Below the pieces are notes generated by a model, which was given only the letters and a program-made list of their open reading frames with translations, was not told the origin of the DNA and searched no databases. DNA of 42,333 nt from Moraxella oculi (lineage in GTDB: Bacteria; Pseudomonadota; Gammaproteobacteria; Pseudomonadales; Moraxellaceae): positions 1 through 42,333 of the forward strand of contig NZ_JAMBAQ010000016.1 of the NCBI RefSeq assembly GCF_023336735.1, read 5' to 3'. Made by a program: the position numbers and the translations under genes. Shown here piece after piece: positions 28,446 through 38,019 of the stretch (position 1 is its first letter; every line of letters starts with the position of its first letter).

Positions 28446-28786
28446 TACCTTTTCCTTTTATCATGAATAATTGAATGCCAGCAATCATCACTTAGCCAAT
28501 TTAATATAACAAAATTTTCATCACTTGGGGTGGAAAATTTTTTAAAATTGACCAATGGGTCATGACAGGTGCTTTCGCATCAATTTCATACACAACCAAC
28601 GCAATCACACCCATGAACCAGCATTCGACATCCACACCTTGTTGCGTTTGACAAGGGCTGGCATGCCTGCGTTTTTATCAACACCATTGCAATATTGTAA
28701 GAGCCAATCTCATCTCTCAATGTTTTAAAATCTCAATCAGCATGGCCCAAAAAAGCATGTTAAAGCTTGACATCTTAATGAAATGA
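28446..28786. other. Intergenic region between clpX and fadB
   Basis: No gene is seen. On the minus strand, TGTTATATT (28503-28511) is a plausible extended -10 for fadB. The remaining bases between it and the clpX terminator show nothing I can assign, and both strands lack a good ribosome binding site with an open frame. Confidence 0.5.
28503..28511 (-). promoter_or_regulatory. Candidate extended -10 promoter of fadB
   Basis: The minus strand reads TGTTATATT, a TGn extended -10 with five of six matches to TATAAT. No FadR- or PsrA-like operator was recognised. Confidence 0.45.
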
Positions 28787-28821
28787 AATTAAAAAACCAA
28801 GTCTGCAAGCAAACTTGGTTT
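28787..28821 (-). terminator. Intrinsic terminator of clpX
   Basis: AAACCAAGT (28794-28802) pairs with ACTTGGTTT (28813-28821) with a ten-base loop. On the minus strand TTTTTTAAT follows the stem. It lies 20 bases after the clpX stop. Confidence 0.88.
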
Positions 28822-28841
28822 GATGAACTTAGCAAAACAAC

Positions 28842-30092
28842 TCACGACATTCGTGGTGTTTCACCATCTTCAATCACCGATTTGGTTACCTCAACCTCTT
28901 TCACATCATTCATGCTCGGCAACTCATACATGGTATCAAGCAATGCACTTTCAATGATGGAACGCAATCCCCTTGCACCTGTTTTACGCTTCATCGCTTT
29001 TTTGGCGATGGCAGTCAAGGCCTCTTCATCAAAGGATAATTTCGCCCCTTCCATCTCAAACAAATATTGATATTGTTTTGTCAAGGCATTTTTTGGTTCT
29101 GTTAAAATCCGTACCAATGCCGCCTCATCCAATTCATCCAGTGTGGCAATGACAGGCAAACGACCGATGAACTCTGGAATGATACCAAATTTCACCAAAT
29201 CCTCTGGCTCAACCTCACGGAACAACTCACTGACTTTTGCCTCTGATTGTGCCTTGACAGTGGCATTAAAACCCATGCCTGTGGTTTCGGTACGCTGCTG
29301 AATGATTCGATCAAGGCCTGCAAACGCACCACCAACGATGATCAGAATGTTACTTGTGTCCACCTGTATCATCTCTTGGCGTGGGTGTTTACGACCTCCT
29401 TGCGGCGGAATGCTTGCTACCGTACCCTCAATAATCTTCAATAATGCTTGTTGCACGCCTTCACCAGAGACATCTCGGGTAATGGAAGGATTTTCGGATT
29501 TACGGGTGATTTTATCAATCTCATCGATGAAAATGATGCCTCTTTGGGTACGCTCAATGTCGTAATCGGCAGCCTGTAGCAATTTTTGAACAATGTTTTC
29601 CACATCTTCGCCCACATAGCCCGCCTCCGTCAAAGTGGTGGCATCAGCCATCGCAAAAGGAACATCTAGTAACCGTGCTAGGGTTTGTGCCAACAAAGTC
29701 TTGCCAGAGCCTGTAGGGCCGATCAGCATGATATTGCTCTTAGCCAGCTCGACTTGATCACCATTTAATGTGCCTTTTTGCTCGGATTTTAGACGCTTGT
29801 AGTGATTATAAACCGCCACGGACAAGGCTTTTTTAGCAGCATCTTGACCGATGACATACTCATCAAGATGGGCTCTTAACTCCTTTGGTGTCGGTAGCTT
29901 TGCATTTTCCCACGCATTGACCTGCTTGTCATTGTCGGTCGTCTCTTTATCGTTGTCAATGCCCGCATCAGCGAGCATATCGCCACAAGCCAAGATACAC
30001 TCGTTACAAATGGTCGCACCCTTACCTGTGATGAGTTTTTTAACCTCACTTTTTTTCTTACCGCAAAATGAGCATTTTTTTAGATCGGTCAT
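28842..30092 (-). CDS. clpX: ATP-dependent Clp protease ATPase subunit ClpX
   Basis: ClpX unfolds substrates and feeds them to ClpP. The ATG at 30090-30092 with AGGAG five bases upstream gives 416 residues. A GTG two codons earlier is possible but overlaps that ribosome binding site. The N-terminal zinc-binding domain shows [10 protein letters not shown] and CNECILAC. The AAA+ module has Walker A GPTGSGKT, Walker B FIDEIDK and arginine-finger region sequence IPEFIGRLP. The ClpP-docking loop reads MGF where E. coli has IGF, a conservative change. The stop codon of clpP overlaps the clpX ribosome binding site, indicating coupling. Confidence 0.97.
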   Translation of the reverse strand: MTDLKKCSFCGKKKSEVKKLITGKGATICNECILACGDMLADAGIDNDKETTDNDKQVNAWENAKLPTPKELRAHLDEYVIGQDAAKKALSVAVYNHYKRLKSEQKGTLNGDQVELAKSNIMLIGPTGSGKTLLAQTLARLLDVPFAMADATTLTEAGYVGEDVENIVQKLLQAADYDIERTQRGIIFIDEIDKITRKSENPSITRDVSGEGVQQALLKIIEGTVASIPPQGGRKHPRQEMIQVDTSNILIIVGGAFAGLDRIIQQRTETTGMGFNATVKAQSEAKVSELFREVEPEDLVKFGIIPEFIGRLPVIATLDELDEAALVRILTEPKNALTKQYQYLFEMEGAKLSFDEEALTAIAKKAMKRKTGARGLRSIIESALLDTMYELPSMNDVKEVEVTKSVIEDGETPRMS

Positions 30093-30101
30093 ACGCACTC
30101 C

Positions 30102-30758
30102 TTACAGATTTGATGGGCGTTTATCAAGCACCACATCAACCAAGCCGTATTCTTTTGCTTGCTCGGCACTCATGAAGTTATCACGGTCAGTATCCTTCTC
30201 CAAGCGTTCAACAGGCTGTCCTGTGTGTTCAGCAAGCAACTGGTTAAGCTTGGCTTTTAGCTGAATGATTTCTCGTGCATGAATCTCAATATCAGAGGCT
30301 TGACCGCGGAATCCACCTAACGGCTGATGAATCATGATACGACTGTTGGCAAGAGCATATCGCTTGCCTTTTTCTCCTGCTGACAACAAGAATGAACCCA
30401 TGCTCGCTGCCTGTCCCATACAAATGGTTGAAACATGCGGCTTGATGAAATTCATCGTATCATAAATTGCCATGCCAGCCGTTACCACACCGCCTGGCGA
30501 ATTGATATACAAATGGATGTCTTTTTCTGGATTATCCGCCTCCAAAAACAAAAGTTGGGCGACAATGAGATTTGCCATGCCATCTTCAACCTGACCTGTC
30601 AGGAAAATCACTCGCTCACGCAGTAGGCGAGAGAAGATATCAAATGAGCGTTCACCACGACCAGACTGCTCAATTACCATCGGCACCAAAGCGTTCTGCG
30701 GAGCGTGATAACTGTCCATCAGTTGATCATAAAAAGGATTGTGTTTCATGTCATTCAT
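30102..30758 (-). CDS. clpP: ATP-dependent Clp protease proteolytic subunit ClpP
   Basis: ClpP is the tetradecameric serine protease partner of ClpX. The 218-residue protein has the full catalytic triad: Ser119 in GQAASMGS, His144 in MIHQPLGG and Asp193 in DTDRDNF, spaced as in E. coli. The N-terminal region [13 protein letters not shown] is longer than the mature enzyme and would be processed ([20 protein letters not shown] is the usual mature start). The gene sits between tig and clpX in standard order. Confidence 0.97.
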   Translation of the reverse strand: MNDMKHNPFYDQLMDSYHAPQNALVPMVIEQSGRGERSFDIFSRLLRERVIFLTGQVEDGMANLIVAQLLFLEADNPEKDIHLYINSPGGVVTAGMAIYDTMNFIKPHVSTICMGQAASMGSFLLSAGEKGKRYALANSRIMIHQPLGGFRGQASDIEIHAREIIQLKAKLNQLLAEHTGQPVERLEKDTDRDNFMSAEQAKEYGLVDVVLDKRPSNL

Positions 30759-30811
30759 GGATTTTTTCCAAAAAAATATTAAAATAATGCTTATTTTACC
30801 ATCAAATAAAC

Positions 30812-30841
30812 AAATACCCCAAACATTGCTGGGGTATTTTT
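30812..30841 (-). terminator. Intrinsic terminator between tig and clpP
   Basis: AAATACCCC (30812-30820) pairs with GGGGTATTT (30831-30839) around a ten-base loop. A and T runs flank it. It lies 29 bases after the tig stop and before clpP, so tig and clpPX are probably separate or only partly linked transcripts. Confidence 0.85.
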
Positions 30842-30867
30842 ATGATTTTATTGTAAGCAAAAGACAC

Positions 30868-32202
30868 TTAGAACTGTGCTTGCTGCACTGCCGCCAATAA
30901 ATCTTGATAGTTAACTTCCTTATCCGTTACCTTACCTTGGCTAAGCAGATAATCCACCACTTGATCTTCTAATACCACAGACTCAATACCAGCACGCTGC
31001 TGTTTGTCATTGGTATAAAAATCAATCACCTCTTGTGGGTCTTCATAGTTTTCAGCAGCTTCACTGATGAATGCCGTCACACGATCTTGATCAACTTCAA
31101 TGTTTTGTTGCTCAATGATTTGGCTGACAAGCACGCCCAAACGCACTGCACGCAACGCTTGATCTTCAAACAACTCATTTGGCAACATGTCCGCACCAAA
31201 GCTGTTTGGATTGGCACCAAACTGCTGGGCAAAACGCTGCAACATTTGCTCACGCTGACGATTGATTTCTTGGTCCAGCATGGCTTTTGGCACATCAAAT
31301 TCATTTTTTTCAAGTAACGCATCAAAAGCTGCTTGCTTCACTTGGTTACGGCCTGCGTTTTTGATTTCACGCTCCATGTTCTTACGAACATCGGCTTTTA
31401 GCTTATCAAGACCGCCCTCTTTCACACCAAATAACTCAAAGAATTCTTCGTTCAATTCTGGTAACTTAGGTGCTTTAATTTCTTTAACACTGATTTTAAA
31501 ATCAGCTTCTTTACCTTGTAGGTTTTCAGCCTGATAGTCTGCTGGGAAAGTAACCTTGATGGTCTTTTCTTCGCCAGCTTTCATGCCCTTCATGCCATCT
31601 TCAAAGCCAGGAATCATACGACCTGAACCAATGATTAAACGATAGTTTTCAGCAGTGCCACCTTCGAATTTCTCGCCATCAATCGTACCTTCAAAATCGA
31701 AAGTCGCTTCATCGCCATCTTCCAAAGCACCCTCTTTAGCTTCGAAAGTTTGGCGTTGCTTTTGTAAGTTCTCAATCATGACATCAACATCTTCGTCTGA
31801 GACGGTGGCTGTTTGACGCTCCACTTCAATCTCAGTCAGACCTTGCACCGTTACCTCTGGGAAAGTCTCAACGGTGGCTTGGTATACCAAAAAGTCATTT
31901 TCAAGCTTGACATCATCAATGTTCGGCACACCAACAGCACGCACCTTTCTCTCACTCATCGCTTCAAATACAGTATCACGAATCACATCGTTAATCACTT
32001 CTTGCTGGATACCTGCTCCGTACTGTGCACGAATATGACTTACTGGCACTTTACCTTTGCGAAAGCCGTCGATTTTGGCGGTTTTGGCTAAGCTGCGAAT
32101 GCGACTTTCTACTTTGTTTTGAATGGTACCAACTGGCACTTTTACGGTCAATTGGGTCTCTTTGTCAGACAGTACATTGACTGCGATGTCTAGATTACTC
32201 AT
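30868..32202 (-). CDS. tig: Trigger factor
   Basis: This ribosome-associated chaperone and prolyl isomerase has 444 residues. The ribosome-docking motif GFRKGKVP is at 46-53 in the N-terminal domain. An FKBP-type PPIase domain follows in the middle ([20 protein letters not shown] is its start, [15 protein letters not shown] its core). The long C-terminal helical chaperone arms end the protein. Its 5' leader of about 95 bases begins at a well-matched promoter. Confidence 0.97.
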   Translation of the reverse strand: MSNLDIAVNVLSDKETQLTVKVPVGTIQNKVESRIRSLAKTAKIDGFRKGKVPVSHIRAQYGAGIQQEVINDVIRDTVFEAMSERKVRAVGVPNIDDVKLENDFLVYQATVETFPEVTVQGLTEIEVERQTATVSDEDVDVMIENLQKQRQTFEAKEGALEDGDEATFDFEGTIDGEKFEGGTAENYRLIIGSGRMIPGFEDGMKGMKAGEEKTIKVTFPADYQAENLQGKEADFKISVKEIKAPKLPELNEEFFELFGVKEGGLDKLKADVRKNMEREIKNAGRNQVKQAAFDALLEKNEFDVPKAMLDQEINRQREQMLQRFAQQFGANPNSFGADMLPNELFEDQALRAVRLGVLVSQIIEQQNIEVDQDRVTAFISEAAENYEDPQEVIDFYTNDKQQRAGIESVVLEDQVVDYLLSQGKVTDKEVNYQDLLAAVQQAQF

Positions 32203-32269
32203 GGTGATTACCTTTAAAAAAATTATTAAAAATCAATTACTTAAAATAACGATATAAGTCCAAGCTGGC

Positions 32270-32304
32270 AATGACTGCCATAAAATTCTTAAAAGACAGT
32301 CATT
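32270..32304. repeat. Inverted repeat over the tig promoter/start site
   Basis: AATGACTG (32270-32277) and its reverse complement CAGTCATT (32297-32304) are separated by 19 bases. The upstream arm overlaps the -10 box by three bases, so it could be an operator, or a hairpin at the very start of the tig message. Confidence 0.6.
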
Positions 32305-32330
32305 ATAGCTTTTTTCCATAAAAATGACAA
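32302..32330 (-). promoter_or_regulatory. Promoter of tig
   Basis: On the minus strand: TTGTCA (32325-32330), a 17-base spacer, then TATAAT (32302-32307). Five of six and six of six consensus bases match. It lies about 100 bases before the tig ATG. Confidence 0.8.
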
Positions 32331-32594
32331 GCAAAAGGCAAGTCGCCAGCAAGATACTCCTCCAACCAAAAGCAACCTGACGCACCAACAACCAATTGCC
32401 AAACGCATCTCCCAGCTGGCTAAGTCAAGAGTCTATAAAGTCTGCGAACATAATAAGGAGTGGCGATTGATAAAATTGTTACGGCCAAAGCCAACATGAA
32501 TGATGAGTCAATTGGCATGTTTTTAAATCGCCACAGATAAAAAATCAATTGATATCAAGCGTTTTTCATTCAACACATGGCTTTTACCCATGAC
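32331..32594. other. Intergenic region between tig promoter and rdgB
   Basis: No gene is seen. Only a weak hairpin (CATGG/CCATG, 32575-32594, just after the rdgB stop) is visible, without a T run. I can assign nothing else here. Confidence 0.5.
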
Positions 32595-33221
32595 TTACCG
32601 ACAAAGCCCTTGGTTCGCCAACATTGTCATCAAAGAATGCAGCGCCTGCCCACGATGGCTGATTTGATTTTTTTGTATTTTATCAAGTTGGGCTGAGGTT
32701 TTTTGTAATTTTGGCAACCAAAAAATTGGGTCGTAGCCAAAGCCATGCTCCCCTTTTGGCTCAGAGATGATCTGACCGTGCCACAAGCCTTGGGATATGA
32801 TGGGTAAGGGGTCATCTTGATGACGAACAAGCACTAACACGCAGACAAAGACAGCCTCCACTTTCTCGCCTCGCTCAAAATAACTCCCCAGCTCTTGAAT
32901 GAGCTTTTCATTATTGGCGATGTCATTGCCATGCTCGCCTGCAAAGCGTGCCGAATATATCCCCGGCAAATTACCTAAAACAGGCACGCACAGCCCACTG
33001 TCATCAGCGATGGCAGGCAATCCACTTTGAGCACTCGCATGGCGAGCTTTGATGATGGCATTCTCAATAAATGACTGCCCATCTTCTATGGCATCAGTAA
33101 TACCAAGATTCCCTTGTGGCACAATGCTGATACCCAAATTTTGAGCATCAAACAAGCTTTGAAATTCAGCAAGCTTACCTTGATTATTACTTGCCAATAC
33201 GATTTTTTGTAAGTCTAGCAT
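32595..33221 (-). CDS. rdgB: XTP/dITP diphosphatase (non-canonical purine NTP pyrophosphatase)
   Basis: RdgB hydrolyses dITP, XTP and ITP to keep deaminated purines out of DNA and RNA. The start at the ATG at 33221 (GGTGA five bases upstream) gives 208 residues and places the substrate loop VLASNNQGKLAEF at the N-terminus, as in E. coli. An ATG at 33248 adds nine unconserved residues. Other markers are ADDSGLCVPVL with the catalytic Asp, SARFAGEHGND, and HGFGYDPIFWLP followed by the SHRGQAL C-terminal motif. It is a single gene, divergent from the DUF898 gene. Confidence 0.95.
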   Translation of the reverse strand: MLDLQKIVLASNNQGKLAEFQSLFDAQNLGISIVPQGNLGITDAIEDGQSFIENAIIKARHASAQSGLPAIADDSGLCVPVLGNLPGIYSARFAGEHGNDIANNEKLIQELGSYFERGEKVEAVFVCVLVLVRHQDDPLPIISQGLWHGQIISEPKGEHGFGYDPIFWLPKLQKTSAQLDKIQKNQISHRGQALHSLMTMLANQGLCR

Positions 33222-33334
33222 AGCATCACCAAAACAGTGGGGTTGCATTCATTTTAACACAGTTTTGATGACAGTTTTTACCAAAATGACACGCTCATCA
33301 CGACAAAATCGTTATTTATTTTTAACAGATTTGC

Positions 33335-33343
33335 TGATACAAT
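33335..33343 (+). promoter_or_regulatory. Candidate extended -10 promoter of the DUF898-M48 pair
   Basis: TGATACAAT is a TGn extended -10 with five of six -10 matches. It lies 51 bases before the ATG at 33394. The -35 is poor. Confidence 0.45.
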
Positions 33344-33393
33344 GTAACTAAAAACATACAATTGTTGACAATATCACTCATGGATTTTTCATC

Positions 33394-34464
33394 ATGACAG
33401 AACAGATCTCACCACTCCCAACTCAAACGCATTCTCACACATCACCATCAACCAACCCCCCAACCATGCATCGATTTAGTTTTCATGGAGATGGCACCAG
33501 TTACTTTCAGATATGGATTGTCAATCTACTTTTAACCATCATCACACTAGGCATCTATGCACCATGGGCGAAAGTGCGTCGTCTGCGATATTTTTATGGC
33601 AACACTCAAATTGATGGACGAGGTTTTGATTTCACCGCCAACCCAAAACGCATTTTAATGGGGCGGCTCATCGCTCTTGGTCTGTATGCGGCAATCAGTA
33701 TTTTTGATGTTTTTCTACCTACGGTTGCCTTAGCAGGCTTGCTGTTCATCTTGATTGCCATGCCATGGATCATTCGCTCAACCATGAGATTCATGGCAAG
33801 AAATAGCCAATATAATAATGTACATTTTGGGTTTGGTGGTGGACTGGGCAAGCTGTATCTGATCGCCATTGGGACATTTTTGATGAGTGTGCTGAGTGCT
33901 GGCTTATTATCACCGCTTGGGTTTTGGTTGTTTAAGCGTTACCAATTTGATAATACTTATTTTGGGCGGTTAAAGTTCGGGTTTCATTCAACCATTCTTG
34001 ACTTCTATAAAGCACTGTGCCTGCCCATGCTCTTGTTAGCCTTGATGGTGATTGGTATGTTCACCATTATTACTGGCATGTTTTTTGATGAAATTGTTGA
34101 TGACATGATCATCATGGTCATGGCGGCATTTTATGTGGCATTGTTGTTCATCATACCAGTTATAAAAGGGTTTTTACATCAAATCGTTTGGGGAAAGCTG
34201 ACACTTGGCGATAATCAATTCAAACTGGTCAATTTTAGCATTCTAAAATTCAGCTTCATTCATCTGACCAACCAAATTGTCATTGTACTGTCTTTAGGGC
34301 TGCTCTACCCATGGGCGGTGGTGCGTATGCATCGCTATAAAGTGCAAACATTATGCTTCATGGCAGTCGATGATTTTGAAAGACTGACTACGCCCCATGC
34401 AGACAATATATCCCCTGTGGGCGAGGAAATCAGTGATGTCTTTGATCTTGATGTTTCATGGTGA
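33394..34464 (+). CDS. YjgN-type DUF898 membrane protein
   Basis: The 356-residue protein begins with a disordered Ser/Thr/Pro-rich segment and the DUF898 entry sequence RFSFHGDGTSYFQIWIVNLL. The family hallmark TLGIYAPWAKVRRLRYFYGNT follows in two repeats (a second, weaker copy is LGLLYPWAVVRMHRYKV near the end). About six to seven transmembrane helices are expected. The function of DUF898 is unknown. It is followed by an M48 peptidase gene whose ATG lies seven bases after its stop, so the two are almost certainly co-translated. Confidence 0.9.
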   Translation: MTEQISPLPTQTHSHTSPSTNPPTMHRFSFHGDGTSYFQIWIVNLLLTIITLGIYAPWAKVRRLRYFYGNTQIDGRGFDFTANPKRILMGRLIALGLYAAISIFDVFLPTVALAGLLFILIAMPWIIRSTMRFMARNSQYNNVHFGFGGGLGKLYLIAIGTFLMSVLSAGLLSPLGFWLFKRYQFDNTYFGRLKFGFHSTILDFYKALCLPMLLLALMVIGMFTIITGMFFDEIVDDMIIMVMAAFYVALLFIIPVIKGFLHQIVWGKLTLGDNQFKLVNFSILKFSFIHLTNQIVIVLSLGLLYPWAVVRMHRYKVQTLCFMAVDDFERLTTPHADNISPVGEEISDVFDLDVSW

Positions 34465-34471
34465 GCCTACA

Positions 34472-35491
34472 ATGACCAGCACCATTCGCTATTTTGATGG
34501 GCGGATAAGCACACCACACCCTGCCCATATCCACCCAGTGTATTATCAAGGCGTGCTTGATGGCTTTGTCATCACCTGGAAAGATACCTCAAACACCCAG
34601 CAACAAAAACGCCATTTTCCCAAAGATTATGAATATCTGCCTGCCGTTGACAAAGCACCGCACGCTTTAATCATGTCAGATGGATCTAAGATTGAGTTTT
34701 TGGGCAAGCCGCCTGACTGGCTACCTTTACATCATCAAAAGCTATTTAGCCAAGTCAGTCATATGGAAAAACATTGGAAATGGGTCGCAGTAGGAATTGC
34801 TGTCATGTGCGTACTTGTAGTTGGGTTATATCGCTTTGGCATACCCTTAGCTGCACATCACATTGCCCATTCACTGCCTCACGACATATTAATGGAGATT
34901 GGCGACAGCGGGGAGAATGAAGTGTTGGAAATGACGACCCAGAGCATCATCTCACAAAAACGCCAAGACGCAATCACCGCCTTATACCACAAACTCGACC
35001 CCAATCCAAAAGCCAAAATACTCATACGCGGTGGTGGCGAACTTGGCATGAATGCCGTTGCCATTGCCAACAATACCATCGTCATCACTGATGAACTCAT
35101 CATACTTAGCCATCATGATGATGAAATCCTTGCCGTACTAGCCCATGAACAAGGTCATCTGACACATCGCCATACCCTAGAAAAGGCCATCAGCAGTCTG
35201 GGCGTAGGGGCCTTGATTTTTGTGGCGACAGGCGATGTCAACAGCCTACTCTTAACATTACCCAGCTTGCTAACTTTCGCTCATTATTCCCAACAAGCCG
35301 AACTTGAAGCGGACAAATTCGCCATTGATGAATTAAAACGCCTTGGTATCTCGCCAATACACCTTGCCAATATTCTTGAAAGAATGAGTAAAGATGCCAA
35401 GCATTCGCATTGGTCAATGCCATCAACTCACCCAACAACAGAACAAAGAATCAAACAAGTCAAGCAAAACATGGACTCGCCCAGCCATTAA
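34472..35491 (+). CDS. M48-family membrane metallopeptidase
   Basis: The 339-residue protein starts at ATG 34472, seven bases after GGTGAG. An upstream overlapping start inside the DUF898 gene is rejected. An N-terminal region of about 95 residues (with FVITWKDTSN and FLGKPPDW) precedes a transmembrane helix at about 103-122. The zinc protease signature is HEQGH at 225-229 in VLAHEQGHLTHRH, with the third ligand Glu in AELEADKFAIDEL. The C-terminal STHPTTEQRI matches the common M48 ending. Its gene order with DUF898 is seen in related bacteria and suggests a shared envelope job. Substrate is unknown. Confidence 0.9.
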   Translation: MTSTIRYFDGRISTPHPAHIHPVYYQGVLDGFVITWKDTSNTQQQKRHFPKDYEYLPAVDKAPHALIMSDGSKIEFLGKPPDWLPLHHQKLFSQVSHMEKHWKWVAVGIAVMCVLVVGLYRFGIPLAAHHIAHSLPHDILMEIGDSGENEVLEMTTQSIISQKRQDAITALYHKLDPNPKAKILIRGGGELGMNAVAIANNTIVITDELIILSHHDDEILAVLAHEQGHLTHRHTLEKAISSLGVGALIFVATGDVNSLLLTLPSLLTFAHYSQQAELEADKFAIDELKRLGISPIHLANILERMSKDAKHSHWSMPSTHPTTEQRIKQVKQNMDSPSH

Positions 35492-35608
35492 TCTGTGTTG
35501 ATAAGACAAGCATCACCCCCATCATGAAACACGCCCCAAACATGAGGTTGATGGCATTTTTGGCTTGGTGCGTACAACATGAGTGATGACAGGCTTAATT
35601 GGGCAGTC

Positions 35609-35651
35609 ATGACCAGTCAGCCGATGTCAATCTTATTGAATGACCAGTCAG
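35609..35651 (+). repeat. Short direct repeat between M48 gene and galE
   Basis: ATGACCAGTCAG occurs at 35609-35620 and 35640-35651. The 223-base gap between the M48 stop and galE otherwise shows nothing assignable. A 40-codon ORF here (35579-35701) has no family resemblance. Confidence 0.4.
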
Positions 35652-35714
35652 ACCACCCAAGCATTCTTGATGCCACTGCTTTTACGGCAACACCCTCATG
35701 ACAAAGCAGCAAAG

Positions 35715-36743
35715 CTAGTCCAACTGATACCCATTAGGATTATTACTTTGCCACCGCCAAGCATCTACGCACGCACGGGTAATATCAAACTGTGCTTGCC
35801 AATTTAATATTTGTTTTGCCTTATCGCAAGACGCATAACAACTGGCGATATCGCCTGCTCGCCTATCCACCATCACATAAGGCACACTCTGATTGGTTGC
35901 TTTTTCAAAGGCATTCACAAGCTGCAAAACACTTGTGCCACGCCCTGTACCCAAATTGATTGGCTCAAATCCAATTGTGTTGTCATTGCCATTGACCAAA
36001 TATTCTAAGGCTTTTAAATGTCCTTTTGCCAAATCAGTGATATGAATATAATCTCGCACGCCCGTGCCGTCAATGGTGTCATAGTCATCACCAAAAATGG
36101 ATAATTTGGCAAGTTTGCCCACCGCCACTTGGCTGATATAAGGCATTAAATTATTGGGAACATCACTTGGGTCTTCGCCAATCGTGCCTGTTTCATACGC
36201 CCCAATCGGATTAAAATAACGCAAACTGATCGCATTAAACACTTTTGATTTGCACAAATCTTCTAAAATATATTCTACCGTTAATTTGCTTTGTCCATAA
36301 GGATTGGTACAAGAGCGGGGGAAATCCTCAAAAATCGGTAAAGACTTGGGATTGCCATAAACCGTTGCCGACGATGAAAAGACAAAGTTTTTGACATCAA
36401 AATCATTCATCACCTCCAAAAGATTTAAAGTGCCAGCCACATTATTTTGATAATATTTTAACGGCTCTTTGACACTTTCACCCACCGCTTTTAAGCCTGC
36501 AAAATGAATCACGGCGAAAAAATCGTTTTTTGCAAATACTTGACTTAATAACACTTTATCCAACACATCGCCTTGGATAAAATCAATTTTTTTACCGACA
36601 ATTTTTTCTACTCTGTCAATGGCAATTGGGCTAGAATTGGATAAATTATCATAAACCACAGGACTAAAACCTGCCTTGACAAGCTCAATCAAAGTATGCG
36701 AGCCGATATAACCTGCCCCACCTGTTACCAAAATATTTTTCAT
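35715..36743 (-). CDS. galE: UDP-glucose 4-epimerase
   Basis: GalE interconverts UDP-glucose and UDP-galactose (possibly their N-acetyl forms) for surface glycans. The 342-residue protein has the NAD loop TGGAGYIGSH (7-16), catalytic SSSATVYG (Ser), and YGQSK (Tyr-x3-Lys). The sequence NPIGAYETGTIGEDPS is the usual sugar-binding region of GalE. It starts 13 bases after the dehydrogenase-like gene stop, with AAGGG upstream, and is the last gene of the galU, pgi, dehydrogenase-like, galE set. Because Acinetobacter K loci have gne1 at this place, N-acetyl specificity cannot be ruled out. Confidence 0.94.
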   Translation of the reverse strand: MKNILVTGGAGYIGSHTLIELVKAGFSPVVYDNLSNSSPIAIDRVEKIVGKKIDFIQGDVLDKVLLSQVFAKNDFFAVIHFAGLKAVGESVKEPLKYYQNNVAGTLNLLEVMNDFDVKNFVFSSSATVYGNPKSLPIFEDFPRSCTNPYGQSKLTVEYILEDLCKSKVFNAISLRYFNPIGAYETGTIGEDPSDVPNNLMPYISQVAVGKLAKLSIFGDDYDTIDGTGVRDYIHITDLAKGHLKALEYLVNGNDNTIGFEPINLGTGRGTSVLQLVNAFEKATNQSVPYVMVDRRAGDIASCYASCDKAKQILNWQAQFDITRACVDAWRWQSNNPNGYQLD

Positions 36744-36756
36744 CTTTTTACCCTTT

Positions 36757-38019
36757 TTACGATTTGGTTGTTAAATCAAAACAACCAATGCCTGTATAAT
36801 AGCCTTTGTATTGACAAATTTGCGTATCACAAAATACATTTTTACCGTCAAATATCGGCAAGGCAAATTCATTCAAGGCCGATACATCAATTTGACCATC
36901 TGCCCAATTAATCACAAATAATGCGTGGGCGTGATTCAGTGCATAAGGATTGTCAATCAAATGAAACAATGGCTGATTTTGATATTGCTGGGTCAGTTCA
37001 TAAGTGGTATTTACTGTATAAACCAATGTTTTTATGCCATAATGCCAACACAAATTTAGCAAAGTATGCACCGCACTGCCTATGGTACGCCCAGCACCCG
37101 TGCGATAGCCCGCCCCCCAAATCACCACCGTTTTATGGTCAATATCGCCATTAAAATATTGCCAAAATTTTCTAAAAATCAGCTCTTTTTGGTCATCATT
37201 AACATCAACAACTGCTTTTAAAAGAGCGGTATCCACTTGATTTTGCTCAAAACTTTGCATCAAAAACGACAGTTCGTTTGGCAATGACTTACCACCAAAA
37301 CCCCACCCTGCTTTTAGATATTCTTTGCCAATGCGTTTATCTTGCCCCATTATGGTTTGTATCTGTTTGATATTGACCTTGTGGCTGTCGGCAAGGCGTG
37401 CCATTTCATTGATAAAAGACAGTCGTGTGGCAAGCATACCTGCAATACTGGCACGCACAAACTCAATGGTTTTAATGGTAGAGATATTGTGCTTTTGGCT
37501 ATCTTTTAATAATATCTTTAAAATACTGGATTTATCAAAACTGTCTTTAATCTTTTCGCCAATTAACAAAAGCTCAATATGAAAAAACGCATTAAAATTA
37601 TTGCCTTCTTTTAAAAAATTAAACGGCAAATAATATACCCAATTTGTCGGCAAATTGTTGGCAAATTCATCAAAAAACCCAATCGGTTTTGAGCCGCTTA
37701 ATATCACCTGGCTATTTGGATTGAATAATTGTTTTGTTAAAAATGTATCGCCCAACTCATTAGATTTATCATCAGTCTCATTATCAAAAAATAACCAAAA
37801 AGTATCGGTATTTTGTAATATATCGCTAATAATGATTTTATTGTCAGCGGTATAAAACTGCCATAACAAAGCCAATTGACGGTCAAATTGATAATTTTTT
37901 AATAAGGCATTGATTGTGTCGGTTTGCCCAATTAAATACACTTGTAAATCTAACCCTGCCAAAAATATGGCAGTATTTATACTCTCAAAATTAACACCAA
38001 TAAGCTGTATTTGTTTCAT
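36757..38019 (-). CDS. UDP-glucose dehydrogenase-like protein, probably catalytically dead
   Basis: The 420-residue protein is collinear with UDP-glucose/GDP-mannose dehydrogenases: FLKEG near 135-139 (family PEFLREG), ATRLSFINEMARLAD, GFGGKSLPNE at 240-249, a second Rossmann block WGAGYRTGAG and the ending CQYKGYYTGIGC. Key residues are changed. The NAD loop GxGxxG reads GVNFES (8-13). The catalytic Lys is Arg189 and Asn is Ala193. The active-site Cys of GFGGxCFPKD is Ser245, and the following Lys and Asp are Asn248 and Glu249. The start overlaps the pgi stop by four bases. It could be a regulator or a scaffold, or use a different chemistry. Confidence 0.85.
   Translation of the reverse strand: MKQIQLIGVNFESINTAIFLAGLDLQVYLIGQTDTINALLKNYQFDRQLALLWQFYTADNKIIISDILQNTDTFWLFFDNETDDKSNELGDTFLTKQLFNPNSQVILSGSKPIGFFDEFANNLPTNWVYYLPFNFLKEGNNFNAFFHIELLLIGEKIKDSFDKSSILKILLKDSQKHNISTIKTIEFVRASIAGMLATRLSFINEMARLADSHKVNIKQIQTIMGQDKRIGKEYLKAGWGFGGKSLPNELSFLMQSFEQNQVDTALLKAVVDVNDDQKELIFRKFWQYFNGDIDHKTVVIWGAGYRTGAGRTIGSAVHTLLNLCWHYGIKTLVYTVNTTYELTQQYQNQPLFHLIDNPYALNHAHALFVINWADGQIDVSALNEFALPIFDGKNVFCDTQICQYKGYYTGIGCFDLTTKS

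Noticed and set aside
35579-35701. 40-codon plus-strand ORF between the M48 gene and galE
   Set aside because: No ribosome binding site or recognisable family; the frame crosses both copies of the ATGACCAGTCAG repeat, so I treat it as chance.
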